From the NCBI RefSeq assembly GCF_043290135.1, contig NC_134700.1, forward strand, positions 76,686,000 through 76,749,999: a stretch of DNA of 64,000 nucleotides, given 5' to 3'. Shown here piece after piece: positions 33,895-44,300 of the stretch (its first letter is position 1; every line of letters starts with the position of its first letter). The translations under genes were made by a program, and so were the position numbers. Source of the DNA: Rhipicephalus microplus (Eukaryota > Arthropoda > Arachnida > Ixodida > Ixodidae). Below the pieces are notes generated by a model. The model worked only from the letters and a program-made list of their open reading frames with translations, was not told where the DNA came from and did not search any database.

Positions 33895-33966
33895 AACTCC
33901 CGCGCGCGGAGTCGAACGTCCGACCACTTGCCTGTGAGTTCGTTGCATAGCCACTGAGCCACGCAT
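33895..33966 (-). tRNA. tRNA-like sequence (tRNA-derived SINE head or tRNA pseudogene)
   Basis: On the minus strand TGGCTCAGTGG is a perfect A box and GTTCGACTCC a good B box, about 33 bases apart. A run of T follows 3', a pol III terminator. I cannot fold a proper anticodon stem, so this is probably not a functional tRNA. The R-like sequence downstream on the same strand suggests a composite SINE. Confidence 0.5.
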
Positions 33967-34963
33967 GGCGGCCGAGAAGACAGCAAGCCTATCAGATACA
34001 TTACGTCCTATTCAGGGCAGAAATCAGCGCTGGATTGTTTCGAAAGTAGGTGATCAGTCTTTAGACTACTCTACTTGTCGCGTGTGCGATACGGATCACG
34101 CTTGCCGGACGGGCTCGCTCGTGTTGTATATCGCACACACGAAATGCACCGTGAAGGTCAGCTTGGGCGTCTGCAGTTCGCCTGTGCTTGCCACCGCCTG
34201 AAATTGGCTGCCATTGCCGTCGGCTTCACGTACGCTCACTCATCGAGTGCTTGCCTGTCTCCGCCGCCGCGATGAGCTCCAGGCTGACAATATTGGGCTG
34301 AGACCTCGTCGCTGTGTTGGGAGTCATCGAAAACACGTTGCTGGTTCTCGTAACGAGCTTGGTTGTAGTATGTCGCGCCCTGTGTGCACCAGCACAGGCT
34401 GGCGGGGCTTTCGATAGCGTCGGAAGTGAGTGAAAATTGGACGCCATTACAGTTGGCTTTTCCATCAGTCGGTCGCAAAGAGCTCGGCGCCGTCTGCTGG
34501 CCGCTGCGGCGGAATCATGTTTGCGCGCTACACTAGCTCGAGTTTTTGGAAAAGGGCCGCATTACCGTCGATTGCTTCGGCGCTAGCTCCAAACCAGCTT
34601 GGCGCAATTCGTGGTGGTGGCCAAGCGTACGCTCGCTCTCCTGTTCAAAGTTGGCTGGCGGCAGACACTCCGGGTGCAGCGCCGTGTTTGGTCTCGCGTT
34701 CGCGTGCTCGACGTCACTCGCTTAGGACTCGCCGACTTGTTGGCGGCACGGTGGTTCGCGAAGATGCGGCTGCGGCCGCCGCTTCTAAGCTGTTGCGCTA
34801 CGGGGATCGAAATGAGCCTTTGACGATGTGTGGCATCACGGCAAAATTAATAGCATATCATATGTCACGTATGTTTTTATTTCACCTTGCACGTATTTCT
34901 TATATGCAATCGTATTCATTCTTTGTCAGTTGTGACACACTATTTTACATACTTAATGTACAG
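33967..34963 (+). other. GC-rich region upstream of exon-like pair
   Basis: It is GC-richer than its surroundings with many CpG. Degenerate internal similarity (GGCTGCCATTGCCGTCGGCTT, GGACGCCATTACAGTTGGCTT and GGCCGCATTACCGTCGATTGC words near 34210, 34440 and 34550) suggests an old tandem repeat. An open frame from 34430 runs into the exon-like segment in phase, but its first part has no recognisable domain. Confidence 0.45.
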
Positions 34964-35069
34964 CCGTCGGCACACACCGTGCTGAAGGCTGTGTGCGCTG
35001 GCGTCTGCGATGCCTGTCATTCATTTCTTTCGTCACAGCAGTTTCAGAAGGACTGTGCGAGATGTGAAG
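34964..35069 (+). CDS. Exon-like Cys-rich segment 1
   Basis: A pyrimidine-poor acceptor TTAATGTACAG ends at 34963, and a donor GAAG|GTAAAG lies at 35069/35070. The exon would be 106 bases, phase 0 at its start, and reads HTVLKAVCAGVCDACHSFLS and KDCARCE. A diverged copy lies at 35200-35382 with the Cys spacing CxGVCxAC...RC kept. The pattern resembles a zinc-binding segment, as seen near the C-terminus of some DNA-transposase-like proteins, but I do not recognise the family. Confidence 0.4.
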
Positions 35070-35199
35070 GTAAAGTTATTTGTGTGACATATTTTACAAG
35101 GATGTTTTCATATTAACTTGCACGTACTTGTCATATGCGTGCATCTTCATCTTCTGTCACGTGTGCCTAACTATTTTTACTATATTATTGTAAGTACAG

Positions 35200-35382
35200 C
35201 AATGGAAACACAACAGGCAGAAGGCTGCGTGCGGTGGCGTCTGCAATGCCTGTTATCTATTGCTTCTATCGGAGGAGCTCTACAAGGAGAGAACAAGATG
35301 TGACAACGAGACTGGACTTGTACACTTCATCTTGAATTCACTTAAAAGAATGGAGAAGCTTCATGTGTATGTAAAAAAATAA
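35200..35382 (+). CDS. Exon-like Cys-rich segment 2 with stop and poly(A) signal
   Basis: After acceptor AAGTACAG (ending 35199), the phase-0 frame reads RQKAACGGVCNACYLLLLS, then KERTRCDNETGLVHFI and ends MEKLHVYVKK-stop at 35380-35382. AATAAA at 35378-35383 overlaps the stop, as in compact terminal exons. Intervening and upstream bases are also similar to the first copy (CTTGCACGTA, GTCATATGC), so a unit of about 235 bases was duplicated. Segment 1 ends in phase 1 whereas segment 2 starts in phase 0, so they would not splice in series. They look more like duplicated alternative last exons or two decayed copies. Confidence 0.4.
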   Translation, partial: QWKHNRQKAACGGVCNACYLLLLSEELYKERTRCDNETGLVHFILNSLKRMEKLHVYVKK

Positions 35383-35383
35383 A

Positions 35384-35618
35384 ATATTTCGATGTGTCAC
35401 TTTTGTCTTTTGTTGTTGCTGTAACTGCGAAACCAGTTACACATGGGTGGCTAACTACTTTTTCACGTGTTCTTTTCTGCGCTATGTGTAGCTCACTGCG
35501 CAGAAAAACAGGCGAAAAAGTATTTGGCCTGGCGGAAAATAAACAAAAGACAATGTTTGAACTGGGGTTCAAAAGTTCATCCGATTGAAGTATTTGAGTG
35601 GATCAACCGTTCGTCCAG
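35384..35618. other. Unassigned spacer
   Basis: No gene. Short frames on both strands without motifs. Confidence 0.5.
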
Positions 35619-35835
35619 CGAGGTGCAACTGTGAGGACTAACGATTGCCTGCTAAGGTGTAAATGTGGGGATTAACATTCGCCCCATAAGGCGCAAATGT
35701 GGGGACTAAATGTTAGTCCTTTGAGGTGAATTGTGGGACTAACGATTACTAAATAAGGTGTAAATGTTAGGACTAAATGTTAGTCTATTAAGCTCGTCAG
35801 TGGGAACTAACTGTTAGGCCGGGTGCCGTTAGTCC
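35619..35835. repeat. Minisatellite, about six units of 32-36 bp
   Basis: Units follow AAGGTGTAAATGTGGGGACTAA plus ATGTTAGTCCTTT. The centre GGACTAAATGTTAGTCC is an imperfect palindrome. Units start near 35619, 35655, 35689, 35724, 35756 and 35791. Confidence 0.82.
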
Positions 35836-36253
35836 TTGAAGAGAATATTGGTTGTGGCAGCCCCATTAGTCCCCAAAAGAGCGAACCACACACCCTTTTA
35901 ACACCCTTCTGCCTCAGAGTGTGGGGAGAGTCGTACGCTTTAGGCATCTACCGGAACAATTTTGTTGTAGTTACCCTGCACAAGAAAGTCACTGCACTCA
36001 CTGCACAGTCTTCGTTTGCGAAAAGGGCGCACTTTTCAGACAAAGCGAAGTAACAACTGAGACAACTATTCACGTTCATCCTTAGTACTTTTCGTGTGTC
36101 ATCTGTGCGTGAGCGACGCAGGGCACATTTCTATCTGCATGCCAATCTTTGTCTGACATTCCAATTTGTTGCTGTCGCATTCATTGATGCACCTTTGCGG
36201 CAAAGCTGTGACATTCTATATAGCGAAATGCTACGAAATAACACTAAAGATAT
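35836..36253. other. Unassigned sequence left of element D
   Basis: No gene recognised. It includes a single CCATTAGTCCCC word related to the neighbouring minisatellite. Confidence 0.5.
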
Positions 36254-36403
36254 TGAAAGACACAAGAAGTCTGCACCAGGCAAGACCAGCCGGAGCGTCT
36301 ATTCCGCGATAATTGCCTCAGCTCAAAACAGCTACGAACGAGCCATATCGCGATAATGGTTCTGTAAAAGAGAGAACCATGAAGTACAATAAATATGCCT
36401 ACA
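36254..36403 (-). repeat. 3' LTR of element D
   Basis: TGAAAGACACAAG to GCCTACA. It shares TATTCCGCGATAATTGCCTC and GAACCATGAAGTAC with the LTR at 47317. The polypurine tract AATAGGGGGAATAT lies at about 36403-36418 on the minus strand. Confidence 0.82.
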
Positions 36404-36439
36404 ATATATTCCCCCTATTCGAAGTGCACAGCCTGGCCC

Positions 36440-36720
36440 CACCTCATAGATCAGCTGAACGAGTAATCAAAGACTTCATGCGTGACATGTGCACAAATTC
36501 CGTGTCGCGACGACGGCGGTCAGTGACGGACTGAAGCGCGATCACGAGATAGCTCACCGGGGAAGTTTGTCGTAGAAGGGTGTACGGGCCAACGTACCGG
36601 TGAAGACATTTTTCGCAGAGCCCCGACGCTCAAATTGGGGTCCATTGTAAGAACTTATCTCCGGAATGAAAGGTCACGTCGCGTCTTTTGCTATCTCAGC
36701 GACGTTTTCGTCGATCTTTA
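36440..36720 (-). pseudogene. Integrase C-terminal (GPY) module of element D
   Basis: On the minus strand DSKRRDVTFHSGDKFLQWTP (about 36700-36640) and, in another frame, CEKCLHRYVGPYTLLRQTSP (about 36620-36560) form the GPY/F region. Its upstream half lies beyond the LINE at 42413, where the frame ends EATRK. Confidence 0.85.
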
Positions 36721-37039
36721 GTGATGATGATGATGATGACGATGATGAGTGGTTTTTAATGGCGCAAGGGCCAATTGATGGCCAAAGAGCGCCATTTCAG
36801 TAGACTGGAGATATGAACAATGATATGATGCGTGGCGGTAAAGTGGGCTTAAAATTCCTCGCGCTAATGCGGGTTAAAACATGGAAGTAATAAAATCATG
36901 ACAGTGCCATGAGATATGTGCAGTGAAAGCGAATGGCAAAATTTCATGATAATAAAACCAAGATAGAGATGTAGTCACCAAGATAGAGATGTAGTACGGA
37001 TGACCTCAAAATATAGGGCTTAAGCTATGAACAATTTTT
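36721..37039 (-). other. 3' UTR and (ATC)n tail of LINE copy 1
   Basis: GATGATGATGATGATGACGATGATG in plus-strand view is a trinucleotide tail, usual for this LINE group. The UTR contains ATGGCGCTCTTTGGCCATC. Copy 2 lacks this region. Confidence 0.75.
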
Positions 37040-37322
37040 AAAAACGTGAAAAGTGATTGCAGTTTAAAAAGCGGATCCCTACCGATGAGCATCCCAGGGT
37101 GTAGAGGGAGCTGCTGTCGATAGGGCAGTAAAAAGTGCTTTTTTGAGCATCTAGGTAATCGCACTGGACGAGAATGTGGAGAACCGTAAGTGGTTCTCCA
37201 CATCTCTTACAATATGGTGGATTACCGGTGGATAGAAGATATGAATGTGTGGAGTGTGTATGCACTGCTCTAAGCCATGTTGTGGTAGTTATGTGTGTCG
37301 TGATTTTGATAGTGGTGGCCAA
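37040..37322 (-). pseudogene. C-terminal zinc motif of LINE copy 1
   Basis: YCKRCGEPLTVLHILVQCDYLDAQ gives the CxxC-x7-H-x4-C pattern found after RNase H in I-like LINEs. STHSYLLSTGNPP precedes it. Confidence 0.8.
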
Positions 37323-37329
37323 TTACCTA

Positions 37330-37930
37330 GTTGTGGCTTAATAGCATTAGGTTTATTATCCGTGTGCCTATCCCACGTGCTCTGCCAACACCCCTGAGCT
37401 TTCGTTTTGGAAACGCTTTTAAGTCGAGTGCAGGGATCGGTATTGATTGATTGGAAGTAGTGTCGTTGGCGGAAGCAGCCAGATTGTCGGCCAAAACGTT
37501 CCCTTGTATCTCACGGTGCCCTGGCACCCAACAGACAACGACATGCTGTTTTGATGTGTACAGTGTGCACACAAGTAAGTAAAGTGACACCAGCACGGGG
37601 TTCTTATGTTTTTAGGAGTTTTCAGGGCTTTGACCACACTTAGGAAATCTGTGTATATTACCGCCTTTTGTAATTTTATCTGTTTGATGTGTTTTACGAC
37701 CGCCAGTATTGCGTAAGCTTCTACTGTGAAAATGCTTGCATCAAGATGAAGAACACCTGCCTCGCAAAAGGATTGGTCCACCGCTGCATATGACACAGAA
37801 GTGTTGGACTTAGAGGCATTGGTAAAGAACTCAGAGTATGTGTATTTATGCTGTAGTTCGAGGAAGTATGTATGTATGTATGTGTGCAAGGGGTGCGTGC
37901 TCTGTGACTTCAACAAAAGAGACATCACAG
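37330..37930 (-). pseudogene. RNase H of LINE copy 1
   Basis: FFTNASKSNTSVSYAAV (about 37824-37774; the first Asp of the TDAS motif is Asn), FTVEAYAILAVVKHIKQIK, IYTDFLSVVKAL and, in another frame, HVVVCWVPGHREIQGNVLAD. RNase H would remove the RNA template during target-primed reverse transcription. A frame change near 37590 splits it. Confidence 0.85.
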
Positions 37931-38369
37931 TCTATAAGCTGCCAGTTTCACCGTGGGAGATATGCTGCAGGAGCCATCAAACTGTGTTCGACAAGATGCA
38001 CACCTGTTTCTTCGGCCAGGCATTTACACGGAGCGAGTTGGGTCGCCGCAACGAAGGACGGTTCTCGAACAAGGCAGAACAACACAAATCTTTGCTTGTG
38101 AAATGAGAGATGTGTTTGTTGTCTGCCTTCACCTTCAGAAAGTACAAAAGAGACAGGTATCAATTTTGTTGGTGGAGCGACCAGTTATTCGAATCCCCGT
38201 ACAGGCTCTCTACAGGGCTAGTTCAGAAAGCACCCGTACAGAGCCGAATCGCTGGATGGTGGACAGGGTCGAGAATCTTCATGGCCGATGGTGCCGCCGA
38301 CTGATAGATTAGAGCACCATAATCTAGGCGTGTGCGTACGAGGCTTTTATATAAATTCATCAGGCACTT

Positions 38370-39990
38370 CTTGTCACTGCCTCACGTAGTGCATGACTGC
38401 ACTTTCAAAATATTCATTGTTTTTAAGCACCTGTCTTTTAAATACATGATGTGTTGGATGAAGGTCAGCTTTGTGTCCAATGCTAGTCCAAGAAACTTGT
38501 GCTCGGTCTTCACTGGCAAAGGTTGATCATGCAGGTCAATATCGGGGTCAGCATGGAGGCCCCTCTTTCGGCAGAACAAGACGCGAGTGCTTTTTTTGCG
38601 CGTTGAGTATAAAACCATTCTCATTTGCGCAATAAGATACCTTGTTCAACCCTAGTTGAACTGGACGTTGGCTCATTCAGATGTTGCACGATTTGTAACC
38701 GATCTGTACATCATCGACATATATGCAGTGAAAAAATTACGTGGGAGAGGCAGGTGCAACGAATTCATTTTAACTATGAAACGTGTGCAGCTCCATACAC
38801 CTCCTTGTTGCACTCCTGTTTCTTGGAAAAATACTTGAGATAAGACAGTGCCAACTCAGACACGGAATATAAGGCTGGGAGGGTAGCTTTCAATAATTGT
38901 CAGCATTCTACCCCACACACCTAAATGTGACCGGTCTCGCAATAAGCCAAAGAGCTTTGTAGTGTCATATGCATTTTCTATATCGAAGAACACAGAAAGA
39001 AAAAATTGCTTATGAACAAAAGCGTTGTGAATTTGTGCCTCGATACAGACAAGGTGGCCAGTGGTGGACCGAGCCTCTCGAAACCCACATTGGTGTGGGT
39101 CAAGTAGGCCATTAACTTCAAGGAATGCATCAAGCGCCTGTTACTCATTTTCACAAAGACCTTGAAGAGACAGCTGGTTAACGCTATTGGCCTGTAGCTG
39201 GAAACTGAGGTCGGGTCCTTGCCTTGTTTTAGAATTGGGATAACGATAGCTTCCTTCCAGGCTGAGGGCAGCTCGCCGGAACACCATATTACATTTACAG
39301 AAAGGGGATAGCTTTCTGGGTTTCATTGGGCAGGTGTTTTAACTTTTCATATGCCACACGGTACGGGCCTGTGTAGGTTTATTGCATCAGGTAAGTGAGA
39401 CTTGTAGTTCAGCCAAACAGAAAGGTTTAATGTATACCTGTGTTGTGGGCTTGCGCTATAATCTTTGCTTTTCTATTCGGGTATTGTATCGTCGGACCGC
39501 TTCCCTATAGTGTGATGAGCTGGAGACCTGTTCGAAGTGCGCTCCGAGAGTGTTCGCCTGGTCTTCCAAACTCTCTGCTTGTGTGTTCACTTGAGGCACT
39601 GAATGTGCCTTTCGTCCTGCAACCTTACCAACTATATTCCAGACTCTTGCCTCATCTGTGTATGAAATAATGCCTGATAAAAAGTTGTGCCAACTTTTCC
39701 TTCCTGCCTGTCTGCGCGTCCTCCTTCCTTGCGGCTTGACATTCTTAAAGTTTACAAGATTCTTGGCAGTCGGCGAGTCTCTAAGCAACTTCCTTGACTT
39801 ATTTTGCTTTTTTTCGCGCATTACGGCAATCATTAAACCACCATGGGACTCGTCGTTTGCCTGAGGGTCCACATGTTTGTGGAGTACTTTTTGTTGCTGC
39901 ATCAACCAAGAAAGCTGTAAAGTAGCACACAGCATCCTCTATACTTAACGCTGTCATGTCACTCCAAGTTAATAGAGTCATTTTTGAAAA
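38370..39990 (-). pseudogene. Reverse transcriptase of LINE copy 1
   Basis: The N-terminal stretch (39935-39456) has SGIISYTDEARVWNIVGKVAGRK and EDQANTLGAHFEQVSSSSHY. RT proper has AALSLEGSYRYPNSKTRQG (damaged), a first catalytic block near 38950, IYVDDVQIGYKSC (about 38728-38690, YVDD intact), and ALDTKLTFIQHIMYLKDRCLK near 38440. The domain is spread over several frames with stops. Confidence 0.83.
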
Positions 39991-40059
39991 ATTTTCTGAT
40001 CGGCTTTGTCGGTGAGCCGTTTGGGGACCTGTGCAGGACTTGTATTTGTTAGTGATGTG

Positions 40060-40695
40060 CTGATAACGCTAGGAAAGTGTCACTACCGTATGGATTATTA
40101 CTGACTTCCCATTCAAGTATAGATGCAGCAGTGATGGGTATGTTATGCTGAGGTCTATTGTTGAGTACGTATTGTTAGCGATGTTTTAATAAGTTGGCTC
40201 TTTTCTATTCAGGATGCACGCACCGGAAGAAAAAAGAAACTGTTCAATCAGGCGATTTCGCGCATCGCAGCGAGAGTCACCCTAGAGGCTACCATGTGCA
40301 TTTAAGTCCCCTAGGACAAGGTAGGGTTCTGGAATTTCGTCTGTGACGGACTGGGATTCAAGCTTTTCAAGACGGTGTTGTGGAGGTATGTATAAAGAGC
40401 AGATGGTGATGAGCTTATTGAGAGGAACTGCTCGAACAGCCACCGCCTCAAGGGATGTTTGTAGTGGTAGGTGTGTGCACGAAATTTCTTGATTGACTAT
40501 AATGGCAACACCTCCGGATGGCACAATGACATCATTACGGTCCTTTTTAAAGATAACGTAATTGCGTGTAAAGTTGGTGTGTTTTGGTTTCAAGTGTTTT
40601 TCTTGCACACAGCCCTTTTGGTGTATATTCGTGTAAGAGCTCCTGGATATCGTCGAGGTTTCTCAGCAGTTCTCTGACGGTCCACTGCAGTATTT
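40060..40695 (-). pseudogene. APE-type endonuclease of LINE copy 1
   Basis: MTQILQWTVRELLRNLDDIQ starts near 40704 (the family word is QWNxxGLxxN). PSGGVAIIVNQEISCTHLPL, ICSLYIPP and PYLVLGDLNAHGS follow (40600-40282). GDSRCDARNRLIEQF lies in the next frame near 40260. The enzyme nicks target DNA for insertion. It is frameshifted near 40570. Confidence 0.85.
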
Positions 40696-40699
40696 GTGT

Positions 40700-41878
40700 C
40701 ATTTCAGTGTTGTGTGGTGCTGTGTGTACAAAAGTGTTGCCTTGGGTTACAGGGCCTTTTGAGGGCCCTGTATTTTGGGTTTTTTGTTTCCTGGCGCGCT
40801 TCAAAGAGTCGCGCCTATCGTTCGGCGTCTGAGGCACTGCAGGAGTCATACTTGTATGCATCACCTCTTGCGAGGTGGTGGATGGCGCCTGCTCGGCAGG
40901 CTCGTTCACAGAACTTTCGGACCTAACTGCGCTTGCAGTGGTCTGAGGTTCAGCAGACACGGGGGTTTGCCAGCCCTTGTTTGTCAGGTGGCGGAGCAGT
41001 ACAGGCAGCTTCAGCCGGGGGTGCTGGTGGCACTACCGCGGTCCCACTGTGTGTGACATTCGGGGGTGCAGAAACATGTGGCGCAGCGCCCCGGCGTGTC
41101 ACATCTGCAAAGGAGGGGTACGAGGGGTTGTGCAGTGAAAAACGTTTACGTGGCTCTCGGAAAGACAAATCAAATTTGACCTTGATTTCTAGTATTTGTT
41201 TCTCTTTTTTCCATGTCGGGCAGGATCATGAGTAGGCAGGGAGATTTCCTTCACCGTCCGAACAATGAGTGGCTTCTGAGGCACATTCGTCCGTTATGTG
41301 TTGAGTGGACGCACACTTTACGCAAGTGGCTCGCCTTCTGCAACTCTGCGATCCGTGCCCGAAACGTTGACACTTGAAAGATTGACGAGGAATCGGGCAT
41401 ATATGTCTCACACGAAGCTTACAGTAGCCGGTTTCAATTGATTCTGGGAAGTAGCTCGTACCGAAGGTGACAATTATGTGTTTGTTGGGCGTTTTTTTTT
41501 ATCACGCCGTATAAGATTTCACTGTACCTTGACTACATTCTGATCTTGCCAGCCTTATAATAGTTCACTTTCTGAGAGTCGAAAAAGGTCATCATCAGAA
41601 ATAACGACGCGGACAGTGTTCATAGACCTGTGTGGGCCCACGGACACAAGGGTTTCCCGAAACGCTACAAGTTTAGACAACTCCTCATATTGAGCTTTGT
41701 CATGAACTTCCAAAAGAAGATCACCACTTCCCATCTTTGTGACTTTATAGCCTGGACCTATTACTTCGGTGAGAGTTTTCGACACAAGAAAAGGTGAAAT
41801 AGTACGCACTGTCTTATTTTTGTTCTGGCTACGAATAACGTGGTACTTTGGGAAGGTTGGTTTTGGTGTGTTGAGCAT
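40700..41878 (-). pseudogene. ORF1 of LINE copy 1
   Basis: It starts at ATG 41878-41876. The first 107 codons (to 41555) are open: RTISPFLVSKTLTEVIGPGYK, GDLLLEVHDKAQYEEL, PHRSMNTVRVVISDDDL, a conserved RNA-binding (RRM-like) block also present in copy 2. CFKCQRFGHGSQSCRR-type knuckles (SFKCQRFGHGSQSC, CVKCASTQHITDEC) are at about 41370-41290. A Pro/Thr-rich tail is broken by stops. Confidence 0.85.
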
Positions 41879-42412
41879 GAAAGTGTCTTCGGTGCGCCAC
41901 CTTTTCAGGGAGCGATGAGAAAGGGGGGGAAAGAATTTGCCATAAATTGACTATGAAATTCGGCAGCGGTGCCAGCCGCCCACCACCGAACCCAACAAGG
42001 GGACGTGGCAGGAGATGCTGGGCAAGTCCTGTTGACACCAGCTGTACAGCGCTGCAATAATCTAATATGGAATTGCCAAGACTGGGTATCCACACAAGTT
42101 TGACCCTTGCCACCAGAAAATTTGGAAGTAGATAGAAAAGAGAAGATGACAGGACAGACAAAAGTGAGATAAAGACAAAGATGTAGGGAGAGAGAGAGAG
42201 ATAGAAAAAGGTGACGGCCGATTTTCCCTGGGTGGGTCAGTCCAGGGGTGCCGTCTACTTGAAGCCAGGGCCAAAGGGGTGTGTTGCCTCTGACATGGAT
42301 CAGCCACGCACAGCTAGGCGTGGGAAGGAGTCAAACCTCCCCCCTATTAGCTCGGGTCCGTGGTGTCGCTACATACCAAATGCCTGCGTAAGCAGACGCC
42401 CCTGCACGGGTC
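41879..42412 (-). other. 5' UTR of LINE copy 1
   Basis: It aligns with 58976-59603 of copy 2 (GGGTCAGTCCAGGGGTGCCG, GCCAAAGGGGTGTGTTGCC, GCTAGGCGTGGGA) but lacks about 70 bases present there. A CCCTGGG/CCCAGGG hairpin is shared. This region would hold the internal promoter. Confidence 0.78.
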
Positions 42413-43080
42413 CTTTTCGAGTGGCCTCCGTGTTTCACCGAGCAATTTCACGGCATTGCGTGACTAGAGTTGCAAACTTTTTTGTTCAGAAAGTACTGGA
42501 TAGATCTGGTGCAAAGAAGAATGCCATGTCGAAGACTGAGGATGCAGATCATCTATACACAAGAGAGAAAGAGCTGTAGTTGGTAGATCATTGTGCAGCG
42601 GTACTATATGCGAAGGTCATAAACGGTAAAACATTGCCCCAGCTTTTTTGATCCGGACGACAGCACATATCGAGATCATGTCAGAGAGCGCTCGGTTAAA
42701 GTGCTCCGTAAGGTCGTTCGTCAGTGGGTGGTACGTAGAAGTAGTTTTATGCGTAGTTCTACAGGCCGTAGGACTTCCTCGAGGACGTGCGAAATGAAGG
42801 CTTTGCCCCGGTCGCTCATAAGAACGCGACGAGCTCCATGGCGCAAGGCGATGGACCACAAGAAGAAGTCGGCGACTTCTGTAGCGGTACCAGACCGAAG
42901 AGACGCCGTCTCGGCGTATCTTGTCAAATGATATACTGCAGTGACGATCCAACGGTGACTATTAGATGTCAACGGCAAGGGACCATACAAGTCAACTCCG
43001 ACAAATTTAAAAGGTGTTGTGGGACAGGGAAGAGACTGCAGAAAACCAGCGGGTGGAGACGTGGATAGCTTACGGTGCTT
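42413..43080 (-). pseudogene. Integrase core of element D
   Basis: [46 protein letters not shown] and HPLTNDLTEHFNRALSDMI are present in two frames. The usual QTNGLTE word reads LTNDLTE, keeping Glu. DVDLYGPL-like sequence upstream starts near 42995. LPFMTFAY is followed by stops, then the frame ends at the LINE junction with EIAR...EATRK. Confidence 0.87.
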
Positions 43081-44300
43081 ACATGGCGTGCACGAGCCGA
43101 CGGATTTGGCTACCGACGTGGAGAAGCCGCGCCAGAAACAGTGGTTTCTGATGCAGTCCTAGGTCTTGCGAAAACCCAGATGACTGGCAGCAATGTTATC
43201 GCGACATGCTTTGAAAACGCGAAGACAAAGGCAGCGTGGAAGAATTAGCACCCACTTGTTAGCCGTGGGATGATAAATACAGCTTTCGAGCACACCGTCA
43301 TCGAGGCTGAATTGTCGAAGCTGACATCTGAAGCAGCTGTTGGGTGGTTTAGTGATGCCGCGAGTGTAGTCAATGAAAATTCCACAATAGCAGTCTGCCC
43401 GCTGAATTAAACGAAAACTGGATTGCGAAGAAGGTCGAATTTCCTCCAGTGAGGTCATTGACAGGTGTAGGAAGGCAGGCGGGATGTCGGAGCTCCCAGG
43501 ATGCGATGCGAAGCGCGTATTGTCGCGAGAAAGTGAAAGTGGGCATCGGGACAGCACATCGGTGTCATGATGACATTTGCCAGGCTTATCTGTGGTGGCA
43601 AAGTCATACTCTTGCAAGCGCAGCACTCAGCACCCCAGACGTCCCGACATACCCTTCATCGAGTACAGCCAACACAGTGCATGATAGTCTGAGACGACAG
43701 TGAAGTGCCAGCTGTAGAGGTATTGACGGAATTTCTGTATCGACCAGAAAATAGCCAGGCGCTCTTGCTCTGTGATCGTGTAGTTTCTCTCCGTTGTCGA
43801 CAGAGTCTGACTGGTGCATGCTGCAACCTGCACTTTAGAGGCGGCATCAGGCCGCAAAAGTACAGCTCCGGTACCTTGCGCGCTTGCATCAGTGGGTAGA
43901 ATAGTAGGCACTTTCTCGTGAAGGTGGCAAAGCACTAGTACGGAAGTCAGACGTTCTTTAAGGACTTGAAATGCGAACTCGCAGTCGCCAGACCAAGCGA
44001 AAGGAGCACAAGCGACAAATAGCTGTTTAAGTGAAGCCGTTATTGTGGCAGAGTTGCGTATAAAGCGGTGAAAGTAGGGCGCCAGACCAAGAAAAGTGGG
44101 CAACGTCTTTTGGGTGGAAGACCGAGGAAACTGCAATACAGCGGCTACCTCGTCGGTATCTGGTTGAACGCCGTCTTCGGAAACGACATGACCGATGACT
44201 TTAATACTTTTGCTGGCAAACACGCCTTTTTTCGTTTTTGTCTGAAGGCAAGCGTTTAAAGACACTGAAGTACTTCCCCTAATCGTTAAAGATGTTGGTT
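43081..44300 (-). pseudogene. RT thumb, RNase H and integrase zinc region of element D
   Basis: Frame 44265-43627 reads IKVIGHVVSEDGVQPDTDEV, PTFLGLAPYFHRFI, then RNase H (LPTDASAQGTGAVLLRPD, ERLAIFWSIQKFRQYLYSWHF, DYHALCWLYSMKGMSGRLG). Frame 43626-43159 continues with CHHDTDVLSRCPLSL and, at its end, KACRDNIAASHLGFRKT, the start of the integrase zinc region. The first His/Cys positions are partly lost. Confidence 0.86.

Larger units (their letters stand above)
36721..42412 (-). mobile_element. I-clade LINE, copy 1, full-length, inserted in element D
   Basis: Minus strand: 5' UTR (42412-41879), ORF1 with RRM-like region and CCHC knuckles, APE-type endonuclease, RT with YVDD, RNase H, C-terminal CCHC motif, 3' UTR and an (ATC)n tail at 36721-36750. 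RNase H after RT places it in the I superfamily. Multiple stops and frameshifts are present. The insertion site in D has lost or duplicated only a few bases (a CTTT word on both sides). Confidence 0.92.

Noticed and set aside
33895..33966. Functional tRNA gene
   Set aside because: Boxes A and B are good but no convincing anticodon stem can be formed, and R-type repeat follows, so SINE or pseudogene is likelier.
34430..34963. Start of the 228-codon frame as a host protein
   Set aside because: The GC-rich first part looks like a degenerate tandem repeat. Only the Cys-rich end has a second copy and splice-like signals.
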